From Saccharothrix sp. ST-888 (GTDB lineage: Bacteria > Actinomycetota > Actinomycetes > Streptomycetales > Streptomycetaceae): a stretch of DNA of 64,000 nt. The notes under the pieces were generated by a model. It saw nothing but the letters and a program-made list of their open reading frames with translations. It was not told the origin of the DNA and did no database searches. A program made the position numbers and the translations under genes. The stretch is from assembly GCF_000955975.1 (NCBI RefSeq), contig NZ_JYJF01000027.1, positions 1-64,000 of the forward strand, given 5' to 3'. Positions 35,187 to 42,927 of this stretch are shown here, piece by piece (the first letter of the stretch is position 1; the number at the start of each line of letters is the position of its first letter).

Positions 35187-35603
35187 TCACGCGAGCAGCT
35201 CGGCGAGCGAGTTGTCAAGGTCGAGCGTCGAGAGTTCGGCGCCCGGCGGGACCAGTCGGTGCGCCCGCTCCAGCCACGCCGCCACCGTCGGCAGCGGTGC
35301 CTCCAGCAGGGCGTCCCCCGCCGGGGAGGTCAGCGCCAGGCACAGCACGCTCCGCCGCTCCGACCTCGTCGGCCAGACCCGGACGTCCCCGCGCCCGCAC
35401 GCCCTGAAGGTCCCCTCGACCAGCAGCTCACGGGCGAACACCCAGGTCACGGGCGTTCCGCTGTCCAGGTGAAAGGTGATGTGCACGGCGAACGGGTCGT
35501 CGCTGCTGTACGACAACCGGGCCGGGACGGGGATGCTGCGCTCCGGGGAGAGCACCAGGCTGAGTTCGAGTTCCTGCTCGACGACGGTGGTGGACCTGTC
35601 CAT
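35187..35603 (-). CDS. SsgA-like sporulation/cell-division protein, copy 3 (SsgB/SsgG-like)
   Basis: A 138-residue SALP, the length of SsgB and SsgG. LSYSSDDPFAVHITFHLDSG, WVFARELLVEGTF and GRGDVRVWP are close to the SsgB pattern (DPYAVHATFH, WVFARDLLAEGL, GTGDVRVWP). GDALLEAPLPTVAAWLERAHRLVPPG follows. Position relative to pncB and hppD fits S. coelicolor ssgG as I recall the map, so ssgG is the best guess. GAAGCCGGT precedes the ATG. It is divergent from the first RDD gene. Confidence 0.93.
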   Translation of the reverse strand: MDRSTTVVEQELELSLVLSPERSIPVPARLSYSSDDPFAVHITFHLDSGTPVTWVFARELLVEGTFRACGRGDVRVWPTRSERRSVLCLALTSPAGDALLEAPLPTVAAWLERAHRLVPPGAELSTLDLDNSLAELLA

Positions 35604-35940
35604 GACCGGCTTCCTCTCGTGTCCTCGGGGCCGTGTCCGAGCCCCTTCACCGGAAGAGAGCACGCCGGGTGGAAGGTCTTACACACTTTTCGCGGAAGTT
35701 CCGGGATTTCCCAACTGCCCGCCGCCACGGCGCGGAAGTACTACCCTTTGTGACTGCCTGACGACTGTCCGCCGCGCGCTGCGGCGGCTCGTCCGAGCCC
35801 GCCCTGCGCTGCTGCGCTGATGCCCCAGCGGCACCCTCTGCTCCGCTGTGCTCCCGCCCGCAGTCTGCTTGCCCGTAGTTCTCCTGCCCCGCAGTCCTCT
35901 GCTCCGCTGTCTCCCGGCGCTGCAACGAAAGAAGAACCAC
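35604..35940. other. Divergent region between SALP copy 3 and RDD gene 1
   Basis: About 337 bp. Runs of GTTCTCCTGCCC-like and CTGCTCCGCTGT-like motifs recur between 35840 and 35920 as imperfect short repeats before the RDD gene. AAGTACTACCCTTTGTG near 35735 could hold a promoter. No gene was supported. Confidence 0.4.
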
Positions 35941-37266
35941 ATGACGGACCGGCCTTTCGTCGGCGGCGCGGACACCGCCGTCGACCCGACGCCGGGCTAC
36001 TACCCCGACCCCTCCATTCCGGGTTTCGTCCGCTACTGGGGTGGGACGTCGTGGGTGCCCGGCACCAGCAGGCCCGCGCCCGGGGAGGGCGAGGTCCTGG
36101 AACCCCCGCGTTTCGCCGCCCGCCAGGCTCCGCCGCCCGCTGCCCGCTACGTACCACCACCGTCCGTTCCGGTGCCTGACCCGGTGGCCGCTCCGGTGCC
36201 CGACTCGGCTGCCGCTCCCGCCGTTGAAGCCACGATCGGCGAGACCGGACCGCTCTTCTTCGACCAGACCTCCGGTGGCGCCTCCTTCGTGCTCGCTCCC
36301 GAGGCGGAGCTGGAACTGGAGCTGCGGAGGCGTTCGGCGGCCGAATCTGCGGCGTCTGCGCCTGCGCCTGCCCCCGTACCGGTCTTCGAAGCCGCGTCCG
36401 CCCCGGTAGCCGCTCCCGAGCCGTCCGAGCCCGAGCCCCAGCTCGAGGTGGCGCCCGCTCGCGTGCCCGTGCCGGAACCCCTGCCGGAGCCGAAGCCGGT
36501 GCGCGTGGCGGTGGAGCCGGCGGACGCAGTGCACCGGGTGTCCTGGGGTTCCCTCCCTGCGCGGCCTAACCCGTCCGAGGCTTCCGCTCCCGCCCCGGCC
36601 CCCGTGGCTGTTCCGGCTGCGGTTGCAGCACCGGCACCGGCAGCCGTTCCGCCTCGGAAGCCGCAGCCGGTGTCCCCGGCGCCGCGCGGGGCTGCCGCTC
36701 GCAAGCCGGCTGCCCGTGCGGCACGCCCGTCGCGTCCGTCGCGCCCGGTGCGACCGGCGGCCCTGGGGCGCCGACTGGCCGCCCGGCTCTTCGACAGCGT
36801 GGTGGTCGCGATGATCGGGGTGGGCGCGGGGGTCCCCTTGATCTCCTCGGCCGTCACCCACATGCAGGACACGCTGGAGCACGCCAAGCTCGTCGCCCGG
36901 CTGACGCACCACGAGGTGGACGTCTGGCTGCTGGATGCGGTGGTGGTCGGCAAGGCAGGGGCGCTGCTCGGCCTGCTGGTGCTGGCGGGTGTGCTGTACG
37001 AGGTGATCCCGACCGCCCGCACCGGTCAGACCCTGGGCAAGCGGCTGATGAGGATCAAGGTGGTCCGGGTGACCGCTCCGGCCCGGGGCGCCGGTCCGAC
37101 CGGTGGACCGGCCGGACCGCCCACGTTCGGGCGGTCGCTGCTCCGATGGATCGTCAGGCAGATCTCCGTGCTCTCGGTGGTCGGGCTGCTGTCGCCGCTC
37201 TTCGACCCGGCCGCGCGGCGCGGCTGGCAGGACCGGGCCGCCCGTACCAGGGTGGTGCGCTCCTGA
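35941..37266 (+). CDS. DUF2510-RDD membrane protein 1
   Basis: A 441-residue protein. A DUF2510 segment near residues 16-40 reads TPGYYPDPSIPGFVRYWGG. Residues 45-275 are Pro/Ala/Val-rich and probably disordered. The C-terminal RDD domain (from GRRLAARLFDSVVV) has about three membrane helices with the conserved Arg and Asp residues and TGQTLGKRLMRIKVV. RDD proteins are poorly understood and some transport ions. GAAAGAAG precedes the ATG. A second RDD gene follows after 83 bp, and the pair flanks the type VII-like operon. Confidence 0.85.
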   Translation: MTDRPFVGGADTAVDPTPGYYPDPSIPGFVRYWGGTSWVPGTSRPAPGEGEVLEPPRFAARQAPPPAARYVPPPSVPVPDPVAAPVPDSAAAPAVEATIGETGPLFFDQTSGGASFVLAPEAELELELRRRSAAESAASAPAPAPVPVFEAASAPVAAPEPSEPEPQLEVAPARVPVPEPLPEPKPVRVAVEPADAVHRVSWGSLPARPNPSEASAPAPAPVAVPAAVAAPAPAAVPPRKPQPVSPAPRGAAARKPAARAARPSRPSRPVRPAALGRRLAARLFDSVVVAMIGVGAGVPLISSAVTHMQDTLEHAKLVARLTHHEVDVWLLDAVVVGKAGALLGLLVLAGVLYEVIPTARTGQTLGKRLMRIKVVRVTAPARGAGPTGGPAGPPTFGRSLLRWIVRQISVLSVVGLLSPLFDPAARRGWQDRAARTRVVRS

Positions 37267-37349
37267 GGGGCGGTCACCGTTCGGCTTGATATACCAAAAC
37301 GGCCTAAATGTCCCAACATCGTAGTAATGGCGGTGTTCTACTCGGAATC

Positions 37350-38075
37350 ATGAGCACCCACGACCCCGCAGGCCCAGAGCCGGAGGGGGGCGGCAAGCCC
37401 TCCTTCGACAAGCAGCAGCACCCGGCGGAGGGCACACCGGGCGCCCCGTCCGACCCGTACGGCACACCCCCGCCGCAGCCCGGCGCGGGCACCCCCGGCG
37501 CGGACCCGTACGGTTCCCCGCCCCGGCCGTCGGGCAGCCCGTACGACACCCCGGGCAGCTACGGCGAGCAGTACGGGGCGCCGCCGCCGAGCTACGGTCC
37601 GCCGCACGCGCCGGGCCCCGGTGCAGCCCCGGGCCCCGGGCCGGTGCCCGGGATGCCGCCGCTGGGCAGCTGGCCCAACCGGATCGTCGCCAAGCTGATC
37701 GACTACATCGGGATCCAGATCATCGCCGTGCTGATCGTGCTGCCGTTCGCCAATCTGGGCAAGCAGGACGGCTACGTCGGCGCGACCTGGCTCGGGTACG
37801 CGATGTACCTGGTCTACGAGGGCATCATGCTGAGCCGCGACGGCCAGACCGTCGGCAAGAAGCTCATGAAGGTGCGGGTCGCGATGCTCATCGACGGGAG
37901 CAGCCCGACCGGCGCGGCCGGGTGGACCCGGGCGGCCGTCTTCGTCGTGCCCGCGCTGGTCTGCTGCGGGCTGCTCTGGTGGCCCATCAACGGCCTGTTC
38001 GGGGTGTTCGACAAGCCCTACCGGCAGTGCATCCACGACAAGGCGGCCAAGACGGTCGTCGTCTCGACCGCCTGA
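37350..38075 (+). CDS. RDD-family membrane protein 2
   Basis: A 241-residue protein. Residues 1-105 are Pro/Gly/Tyr-rich with DPYG(T/S)P repeats. The RDD domain starts at GSWPNRIVAKLIDYIGIQ and contains SRDGQTVGKKLMKVRV plus further helices. It is shorter than its neighbour and lacks the DUF2510 motif. The 83 bp before it is AT-richer than usual (TTGATATACCAAAACGG), which may be a promoter. Confidence 0.85.
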   Translation: MSTHDPAGPEPEGGGKPSFDKQQHPAEGTPGAPSDPYGTPPPQPGAGTPGADPYGSPPRPSGSPYDTPGSYGEQYGAPPPSYGPPHAPGPGAAPGPGPVPGMPPLGSWPNRIVAKLIDYIGIQIIAVLIVLPFANLGKQDGYVGATWLGYAMYLVYEGIMLSRDGQTVGKKLMKVRVAMLIDGSSPTGAAGWTRAAVFVVPALVCCGLLWWPINGLFGVFDKPYRQCIHDKAAKTVVVSTA

Positions 38076-38099
38076 CCCCGTGCGGCCGAGCCAAGGCCG

Positions 38100-38372
38100 T
38101 CAGCGCTGGCGGGCGTACTCCGGTGCGGTGGGCTGTGCGGCCGGTCGCGGCTCGGACCGGCGCCGGTCGGCGGCCTGGCGGGCGGCCGACTGCCGCCGCC
38201 GGTCGGCGGCCATCAGCAGTGCCGTCGCGAGTACGCCGAGCACCACGGCGAGGGCGACCAGCGCCGTGACCGCCGGCGCCGCCGTCGCCCCCGACACGGC
38301 GAGCAGCGCCACGGTGGTGACGACGACGATCAGGGTGCCGGTGCAGAACTGGGCAGGTGTTGGGCGCGGCAT
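38100..38372 (-). CDS. Small two-helix membrane protein
   Basis: A 90-residue protein with two predicted membrane helices (near residues 10-30 and 33-54), followed by an Arg/Ala/Gln-rich cytoplasmic tail (DRRRQSAARQAADRRR). I do not recognise a family. It is convergent with RDD gene 2, and the stop codons are 24 bp apart. Confidence 0.65.
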   Translation of the reverse strand: MPRPTPAQFCTGTLIVVVTTVALLAVSGATAAPAVTALVALAVVLGVLATALLMAADRRRQSAARQAADRRRSEPRPAAQPTAPEYARQR

Positions 38373-38555
38373 GGCGGTCAGTCCTTCGCGCGAGGTTCGG
38401 CTTCCGAGGGTCGTGCAGAAGGTCTACCCCGGACCTCGGCCCGGTAAGTAGAGCCTAATTCGGCATATGCGGGGCACGCAGGGGCGCACGGGCTCACGTC
38501 GGATCCGACCTGTGCTGCCCGAGGTGACGGTGGGTCCGGCCGTGCGGGAGCGGGT

Positions 38556-39164
38556 TCAGCCGGACCAGTAGGGATCCGTCACGGAGGCGCAGCTCCGGCC
38601 GTCGTCACCACTCCGCCCGAACGGGCGGGTCTCGATTCCGTCCGCCCCGCCGGTGTCCTCGACATCGGCCACCGAGGTCTCCAGCCTGACGCACCCGGTG
38701 GCGGCGTCCATCCACCACAGCCGCGCCGTGCGGCCGGAGGCCCGTGCGACGACCTCGTGGTCCCGGCGCTCGACCGGGTAGCCGCGTTCGGTCCAGACCC
38801 GGGCCACCTGGTCGAGCAGGACGGTGTGACGGGCGGCCGAGACCCGGGTCCTGATCCAGCGGGTGCCCTGGAGCTCGGCCCGGCCGGTCCTGCGGCACCC
38901 CTGGGTGCCGCAGAGCCCGGAGAGGCCGGGAAAGCTGATGTACGCCGTATCGGTCCACTGGACTGCGGGCTGTACGGCGGCCGAGGTGTCGCCGAAGAGG
39001 CTCTCCAACCGGTCGTGGGCGGTGTCGAGTTTCACCACGGGCGGCGGGTTCGATGAGCAGCCGGCGCAGCACAGGAAGGCGCCGCAGAACAGGAGCGCCA
39101 GGGCGGCGACCGGCGAGGCCCAGGTACGCCTCGGCCGGTCGCGGGCGTTCCGGCGGACCGTCAC
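38556..39164 (-). CDS. Lipoprotein, last gene of the WXG-like/DUF1023 operon
   Basis: A 202-residue lipoprotein. RRTWASPVAALALLFCGAF leads to the lipobox LCCAGC, with Cys36 as the likely lipidated residue. The mature part has a Cys pair in LCGTQGC, suggesting a disulfide, and no known domain. GTG 39164 overlaps the stop of the hydrolase gene by GTGA, so translation is coupled. Its place after a candidate toxin suggests an immunity or chaperone role (inference). Confidence 0.78.
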   Translation of the reverse strand: MTVRRNARDRPRRTWASPVAALALLFCGAFLCCAGCSSNPPPVVKLDTAHDRLESLFGDTSAAVQPAVQWTDTAYISFPGLSGLCGTQGCRRTGRAELQGTRWIRTRVSAARHTVLLDQVARVWTERGYPVERRDHEVVARASGRTARLWWMDAATGCVRLETSVADVEDTGGADGIETRPFGRSGDDGRSCASVTDPYWSG

Positions 39165-40879
39165 CGGCCGTCCTCACGGGTGATCTGGTCGGGGTGGCCG
39201 CCGACGATCCTGCCGATGTTGGCCAGCGAATCGCCGCCCTTGCCGTTCTTGCCGAAGTAGTTGTCGTGGGAGTCGGTCGGCGTGCCGTCGTCGACCTTGA
39301 ACCGGTGGGCGCCGAACTCCGCTCCGGCCGGGTCCTGGCCGAACCACAGACCGCGCGGGTCGACCCGGTGCCCCGCCCCGGCGCCGACCGGTCCGAGCGC
39401 GCCCGCGCCCAGGCCCGTGGCGACGGCGTCGGTACTCGAGGGCAGGCGGCTCACCGGGTCCGTCATCGCCGACCCGACGTAGACGTGGCCGGCACCGACG
39501 CTCAGCTGCGAGGCATGGTCGGCACCGATGCCGGGACTGCCGACCAGGACCACGTCGTCGGCCGGGATGCCGCCGGGGCGCTGCGCCGCCTGGCCGACCA
39601 GGAGAGAGCCGTAACTGTGCCCGACCGCCGTGACATGGGCCGGAGCGGCCCCCTGGTGGGTACTGCGCAGACCGGACAGGAACCGGTCGTACGAGGCTGC
39701 TCCGTCCACCGCCCGGTCCTTGGTGAGGACGGAGGCACCGTCCAGCAGCGGTGCGTCGTAGCCGAGCCAGATCATCGAGGCGGTCGCGGTGGCCTCGCCG
39801 CCCGCAGCCTGGCGGATCCGCAGGGCGGTCGCCGTGTCGCCGCCGGCCGCACCGGCGAGGGTGCTGTTGAGGCCCGGGACGAGGGCGGAGACGTGCCGCG
39901 CGGTGTCGGGATCTCCCCAGCTGAGGACGGCACGCCCCTGGCCCTGCTCACCGAGACCGATCAGCAGCAGTGGCGGGTCGCTGCCCGGACCGCCGCCGTC
40001 GGGGAGCTCGCCGGCCAGGCGCTTGCGGATCGCATCGAAGCCGTCGAGCTTCTGCTGGTCCGCCGGGGAGAGCGGCTGCGGCTTGTGCCGGTACGCGTCG
40101 AGCAGCCGGGGCAGCATGATGCGGTTGGCCTGGTCGCGGACGGCGCTCGGGATGCCGTCGCGGTTGCCCAGCAGGTCGGGGTGGTCGGCGATCAGCTTCC
40201 GCTGTTCGGCCGGGGTGAGGCCCTGCCACCAGCTGTGCACCTGTTCGGGCGAGGCGTCGTCGGCCGGCCATCCGGCGCCGATGAGCTTCCGGCCGAGGCT
40301 GTTGATGCTGTCCAGCCGGGTGGCGGCCGCGTCCCGGTTGACGCCGAAGCCGGAGCGCGCGCCCTCCGCCAGCCGGTCCAGTAGCGAGGCGACCTGCCGG
40401 TCGGCGGCGTCGGCCTCGGCGAGCGCGCCGTCGATGCGGACCACCAGCGCCCGTGCCTGGGCCTGCCGAGGAGCGCCGAGCGCGGCGTAGTCGGGGTCGT
40501 GCCGGTCGGCTTCGCCCGGCTGCGGGCAGTCGATCGCGCCGTCGGCCCCGACCGGGAACCCGGCGCGGCCCGCCTCCTCGACGGCCTCCAGCAGTTTGGC
40601 CTGGGCCAGTTCGAAGGCCTCGGCGGCGTCGCGGAGCAGGATCCCCATCCCCTGCATCGCGGTGTGGGAGCCGTCGAGGCGGCCGTCGGTCCGCTCCAGC
40701 GCCCGGGTCGCCGCCTCGGCCGCCGATCCGGTCCAGTTGCCGCCGTGGACGATCCAGCGGACGCCCTCCTTGATCGCCTCGTGGTGGGCCGAGTTGGCCC
40801 GCCCGAGTGCGTCGTAGGCGTCGGCCGCCGCTCCCAGCCCGGCCGGGCGGGCGTCGTGCAACGCGGCGAAGTCGACCAT
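39161..40879 (-). CDS. DUF1023 alpha/beta hydrolase with WXG-like N-terminus
   Basis: A 572-residue protein without a signal peptide. Residues 1-110 are helical with a W-T-G turn (GGNWTGSAAEAATRAL), as in WXG100/LXG-type substrates. Residues 130-300 are helical. The C-terminal third is a DUF1023 alpha/beta hydrolase with the nucleophile elbow VGHSYGS near residue 420, VLVGSPGIGADHAS after it, and a probable catalytic His in DSHDNYF. The start codon overlaps the stop of the small WXG-like gene, and its stop overlaps the lipoprotein start. The layout suggests a type VII-exported lipase or esterase. Confidence 0.85.
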   Translation of the reverse strand: MVDFAALHDARPAGLGAAADAYDALGRANSAHHEAIKEGVRWIVHGGNWTGSAAEAATRALERTDGRLDGSHTAMQGMGILLRDAAEAFELAQAKLLEAVEEAGRAGFPVGADGAIDCPQPGEADRHDPDYAALGAPRQAQARALVVRIDGALAEADAADRQVASLLDRLAEGARSGFGVNRDAAATRLDSINSLGRKLIGAGWPADDASPEQVHSWWQGLTPAEQRKLIADHPDLLGNRDGIPSAVRDQANRIMLPRLLDAYRHKPQPLSPADQQKLDGFDAIRKRLAGELPDGGGPGSDPPLLLIGLGEQGQGRAVLSWGDPDTARHVSALVPGLNSTLAGAAGGDTATALRIRQAAGGEATATASMIWLGYDAPLLDGASVLTKDRAVDGAASYDRFLSGLRSTHQGAAPAHVTAVGHSYGSLLVGQAAQRPGGIPADDVVLVGSPGIGADHASQLSVGAGHVYVGSAMTDPVSRLPSSTDAVATGLGAGALGPVGAGAGHRVDPRGLWFGQDPAGAEFGAHRFKVDDGTPTDSHDNYFGKNGKGGDSLANIGRIVGGHPDQITREDGR

Positions 40880-41199
40880 CAGCGTCCCCCGCCGACCGCG
40901 CCCGCGTACGACATGCTGCTGTGCACCGAACTGTCGGCAGCGGCGTAGTTGTCGGCTGTGGCGATCATGTTGGCGCCGTTGGCGTCCACTTCGGCGGCCA
41001 GCGCGCGCAGGCAGTCCGTCCAGGCCTGGGTGCAGCGGGTGAGTGCCTCCTGCGTACGCCACCCGCGCAGCGCGGCGGCCGCCTCGTCGGACGGCCCCTG
41101 GATCCGGACGATCTCGGTGGGCATGGCGGCCGCGACCTCCCGGCTCTGTCGGCCGACCTTCGCCAGGCCGTGCGGATCCACGCTGATGGAGTCGGTCAT
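40879..41199 (-). CDS. Small WXG100/EspC-like protein, partner of the DUF1023 hydrolase
   Basis: A 106-residue helical protein starting MTDSISVDPHGLAKVGRQ. ALRGWRTQEALTRC gives a G-W turn between two helices, as in ESX-type small substrates. VHSSMSYAG ends the protein. Its stop overlaps the hydrolase start (ATGA). It probably pairs with the N-terminal WXG-like domain of the hydrolase (inference). GGAGGGGGAGC is the ribosome site. Confidence 0.78.
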   Translation of the reverse strand: MTDSISVDPHGLAKVGRQSREVAAAMPTEIVRIQGPSDEAAAALRGWRTQEALTRCTQAWTDCLRALAAEVDANGANMIATADNYAAADSSVHSSMSYAGAVGGGR

Positions 41200-41390
41200 C
41201 GCTCCCCCTCCCTCCCGGCCTGCCTCGGTCGGGCGGGCCGCAGTTGGGTCATTGGTCCACAACCTTACCCATTGCGATTGATCGACTACTTTGAGTGGGC
41301 AAGTCCGGGGCTGTGGTGGGGTGAGGGTGCTTCGGTACGGTGGGGGTCTGGTTGTGTCTGTCGTGTCTGCTGTGTCGGGGGAGCCGAGCC

Positions 41391-42098
41391 GTGCCCAACA
41401 GTGTTGATCCGCCTGCCGGGTGGCCCGGTACCGAGGCCGAGGCGCTTGCCGAGCAGGAACGCCTGCGGGGGCTGGTCGACGTCGGGCCGTGCGGGCCCGA
41501 GCTCGCCGGCATCTCGCTGGTGGCCGGCGTCGACGTCGCGTACGACGACGAGCGGGACGTGGTGGCCGCTGCCGCCGTCCTGCTCGACCGCACCAGCCTG
41601 GAGGCGGTGGAGCAGTCGACGGCGGTCGGGCGGATCAGCTTCCCGTACCTGCCGGGGCTGCTGGCCTTCCGCGAACTTCCCACCGTGCTGGCGGCCTTGG
41701 CGGGCCTCGGGCAGACCCCCGACCTGGTCGTCTGTGACGGGTACGGTCAGGCCCATCCGCGCCGCCTGGGCCTCGCCAGCCACCTCGGGGTGCTGAGCGG
41801 CCTGCGCACCATCGGCGTCGCCAAGACCCCGTTCACCTTCACCTACGAGCAGCCCGGGCCCGAACGCGGCGCCTGGGCGCCGCTGCACGACGCCGGGAAT
41901 GGCGAGGAGGTGGGCCGGGCTCTCCGTACCCGACCCGGGGTGAAGCCGGTCTTCGTCTCGGTGGGCCACCGCATCGGCCTGGCCGAAGCCGTCGGTCTGA
42001 CCCTGGAGTTGGCCCCGGCCTACCGCCTGCCGGAAACCACCCGGAAGGCTGACTCGCTGTGCCGGCAGGCGCTTGCCGCCGCCGTGGAGCGCTGTTGA
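41391..42098 (+). CDS. nfi: Endonuclease V (deoxyinosine 3' endonuclease)
   Basis: A 235-residue repair enzyme that nicks DNA one base 3' of deoxyinosine, and in some organisms acts on inosine in RNA. The metal residues match T. maritima EndoV: Asp48 (GVDVAYDD), Glu95 (PGLLAFRE) and Asp116 (CDGYGQAHPRRLG). SFPYLPGLLAFRE is the strand-separating motif. GTG 41391 is chosen because GGGGGAG lies 7 nt upstream. It lies between two type VII-like clusters with no obvious functional link. Confidence 0.93.
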   Translation: MPNSVDPPAGWPGTEAEALAEQERLRGLVDVGPCGPELAGISLVAGVDVAYDDERDVVAAAAVLLDRTSLEAVEQSTAVGRISFPYLPGLLAFRELPTVLAALAGLGQTPDLVVCDGYGQAHPRRLGLASHLGVLSGLRTIGVAKTPFTFTYEQPGPERGAWAPLHDAGNGEEVGRALRTRPGVKPVFVSVGHRIGLAEAVGLTLELAPAYRLPETTRKADSLCRQALAAAVERC

Positions 42099-42371
42099 CG
42101 GACTCGCCGACGATTCGTTGGTGGCATTCCGTCAGCCCTGCTGGGGTATGGGGTGGACAGCGCCCCGGCTGCTGGGGCCGGACGGGCGACGAAGCTCTCA
42201 GCTCTCGGGTGCCCGGTGGCGTTCTGACGGTCTCTGGCATGTGTTAGACATGAGGGTCGGCGTCGGGTCATGGCGCGTGACGGACTGTCCGGCCGGTGCC
42301 GGTGATGGTGGTCCTGGCGGGCTACGGGAGTTGCTGAAGTTGCAGAAGGTGTACGGGGGAGGTACGGGGTC

Positions 42372-42860
42372 GTGAGCACGGGGAGCGGTTCGAGCGGGGG
42401 CGCCGGGGCCGGCTACCGCGTAGAGGTGGACAGCCTGCGGGCCTTCGCCTCGCAGGTCCGGGGACTGCTGGGCGAGTTCCAGACGAGCGCGGACGGTAAC
42501 CGGACGCATGGGCAGAGCGGGGTGGGCACTGGGGCGTTCGGGGACTTCGCCGAGGCCCAGGCGCTGCACAGCAGGTACGAGGACATGCGCAATGGCCTGC
42601 GCGATGTGCTCAATGCCATTCAGGACGCGATCGACGAGGCTCAGCGGAAGGCCGACCTTACCGCCAACAATTACGAGGAGCAGGAGCAGGAGACCTCCCG
42701 CAGCCTCAGGGTGAACGGGGATGGCTGGTCAGTCGGCAGTACTTCGGCGCCTGTCAGCCAGGCCGGGTACAACTCCCGTACAGCTGCTTCGTCCTCGGGT
42801 GGTTCGGTGGGCTCCTCCAAGGCTTCTTCGGGCAGCGGCGATCCGCAACCGACGTGGTAG
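42372..42860 (+). CDS. Small ESX/WXG100-like protein, copy 2
   Basis: A 162-residue protein without a signal peptide. A Gly/Ser-rich start leads to YRVEVDSLRAFASQVRGLL, and FGDFAEAQALHSRYEDMRNGL parallels FGGDFAEAQAMYAAHDKMQQF in copy 1. A Gly/Ser/Thr-rich tail of about 50 residues follows, absent from copy 1. GTG 42372 follows GGGGGAGG by 9 nt. It is followed by the PPE-like gene after 67 bp, not overlapping as in copy 1. Confidence 0.8.
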   Translation: MSTGSGSSGGAGAGYRVEVDSLRAFASQVRGLLGEFQTSADGNRTHGQSGVGTGAFGDFAEAQALHSRYEDMRNGLRDVLNAIQDAIDEAQRKADLTANNYEEQEQETSRSLRVNGDGWSVGSTSAPVSQAGYNSRTAASSSGGSVGSSKASSGSGDPQPTW

Positions 42861-42927
42861 GCGGGGGCGTCGTTGAGGACGGCGTGCGTGGCGGAACGAT
42901 GGCGATCAGGACGGGAGGCGTCCGGGT

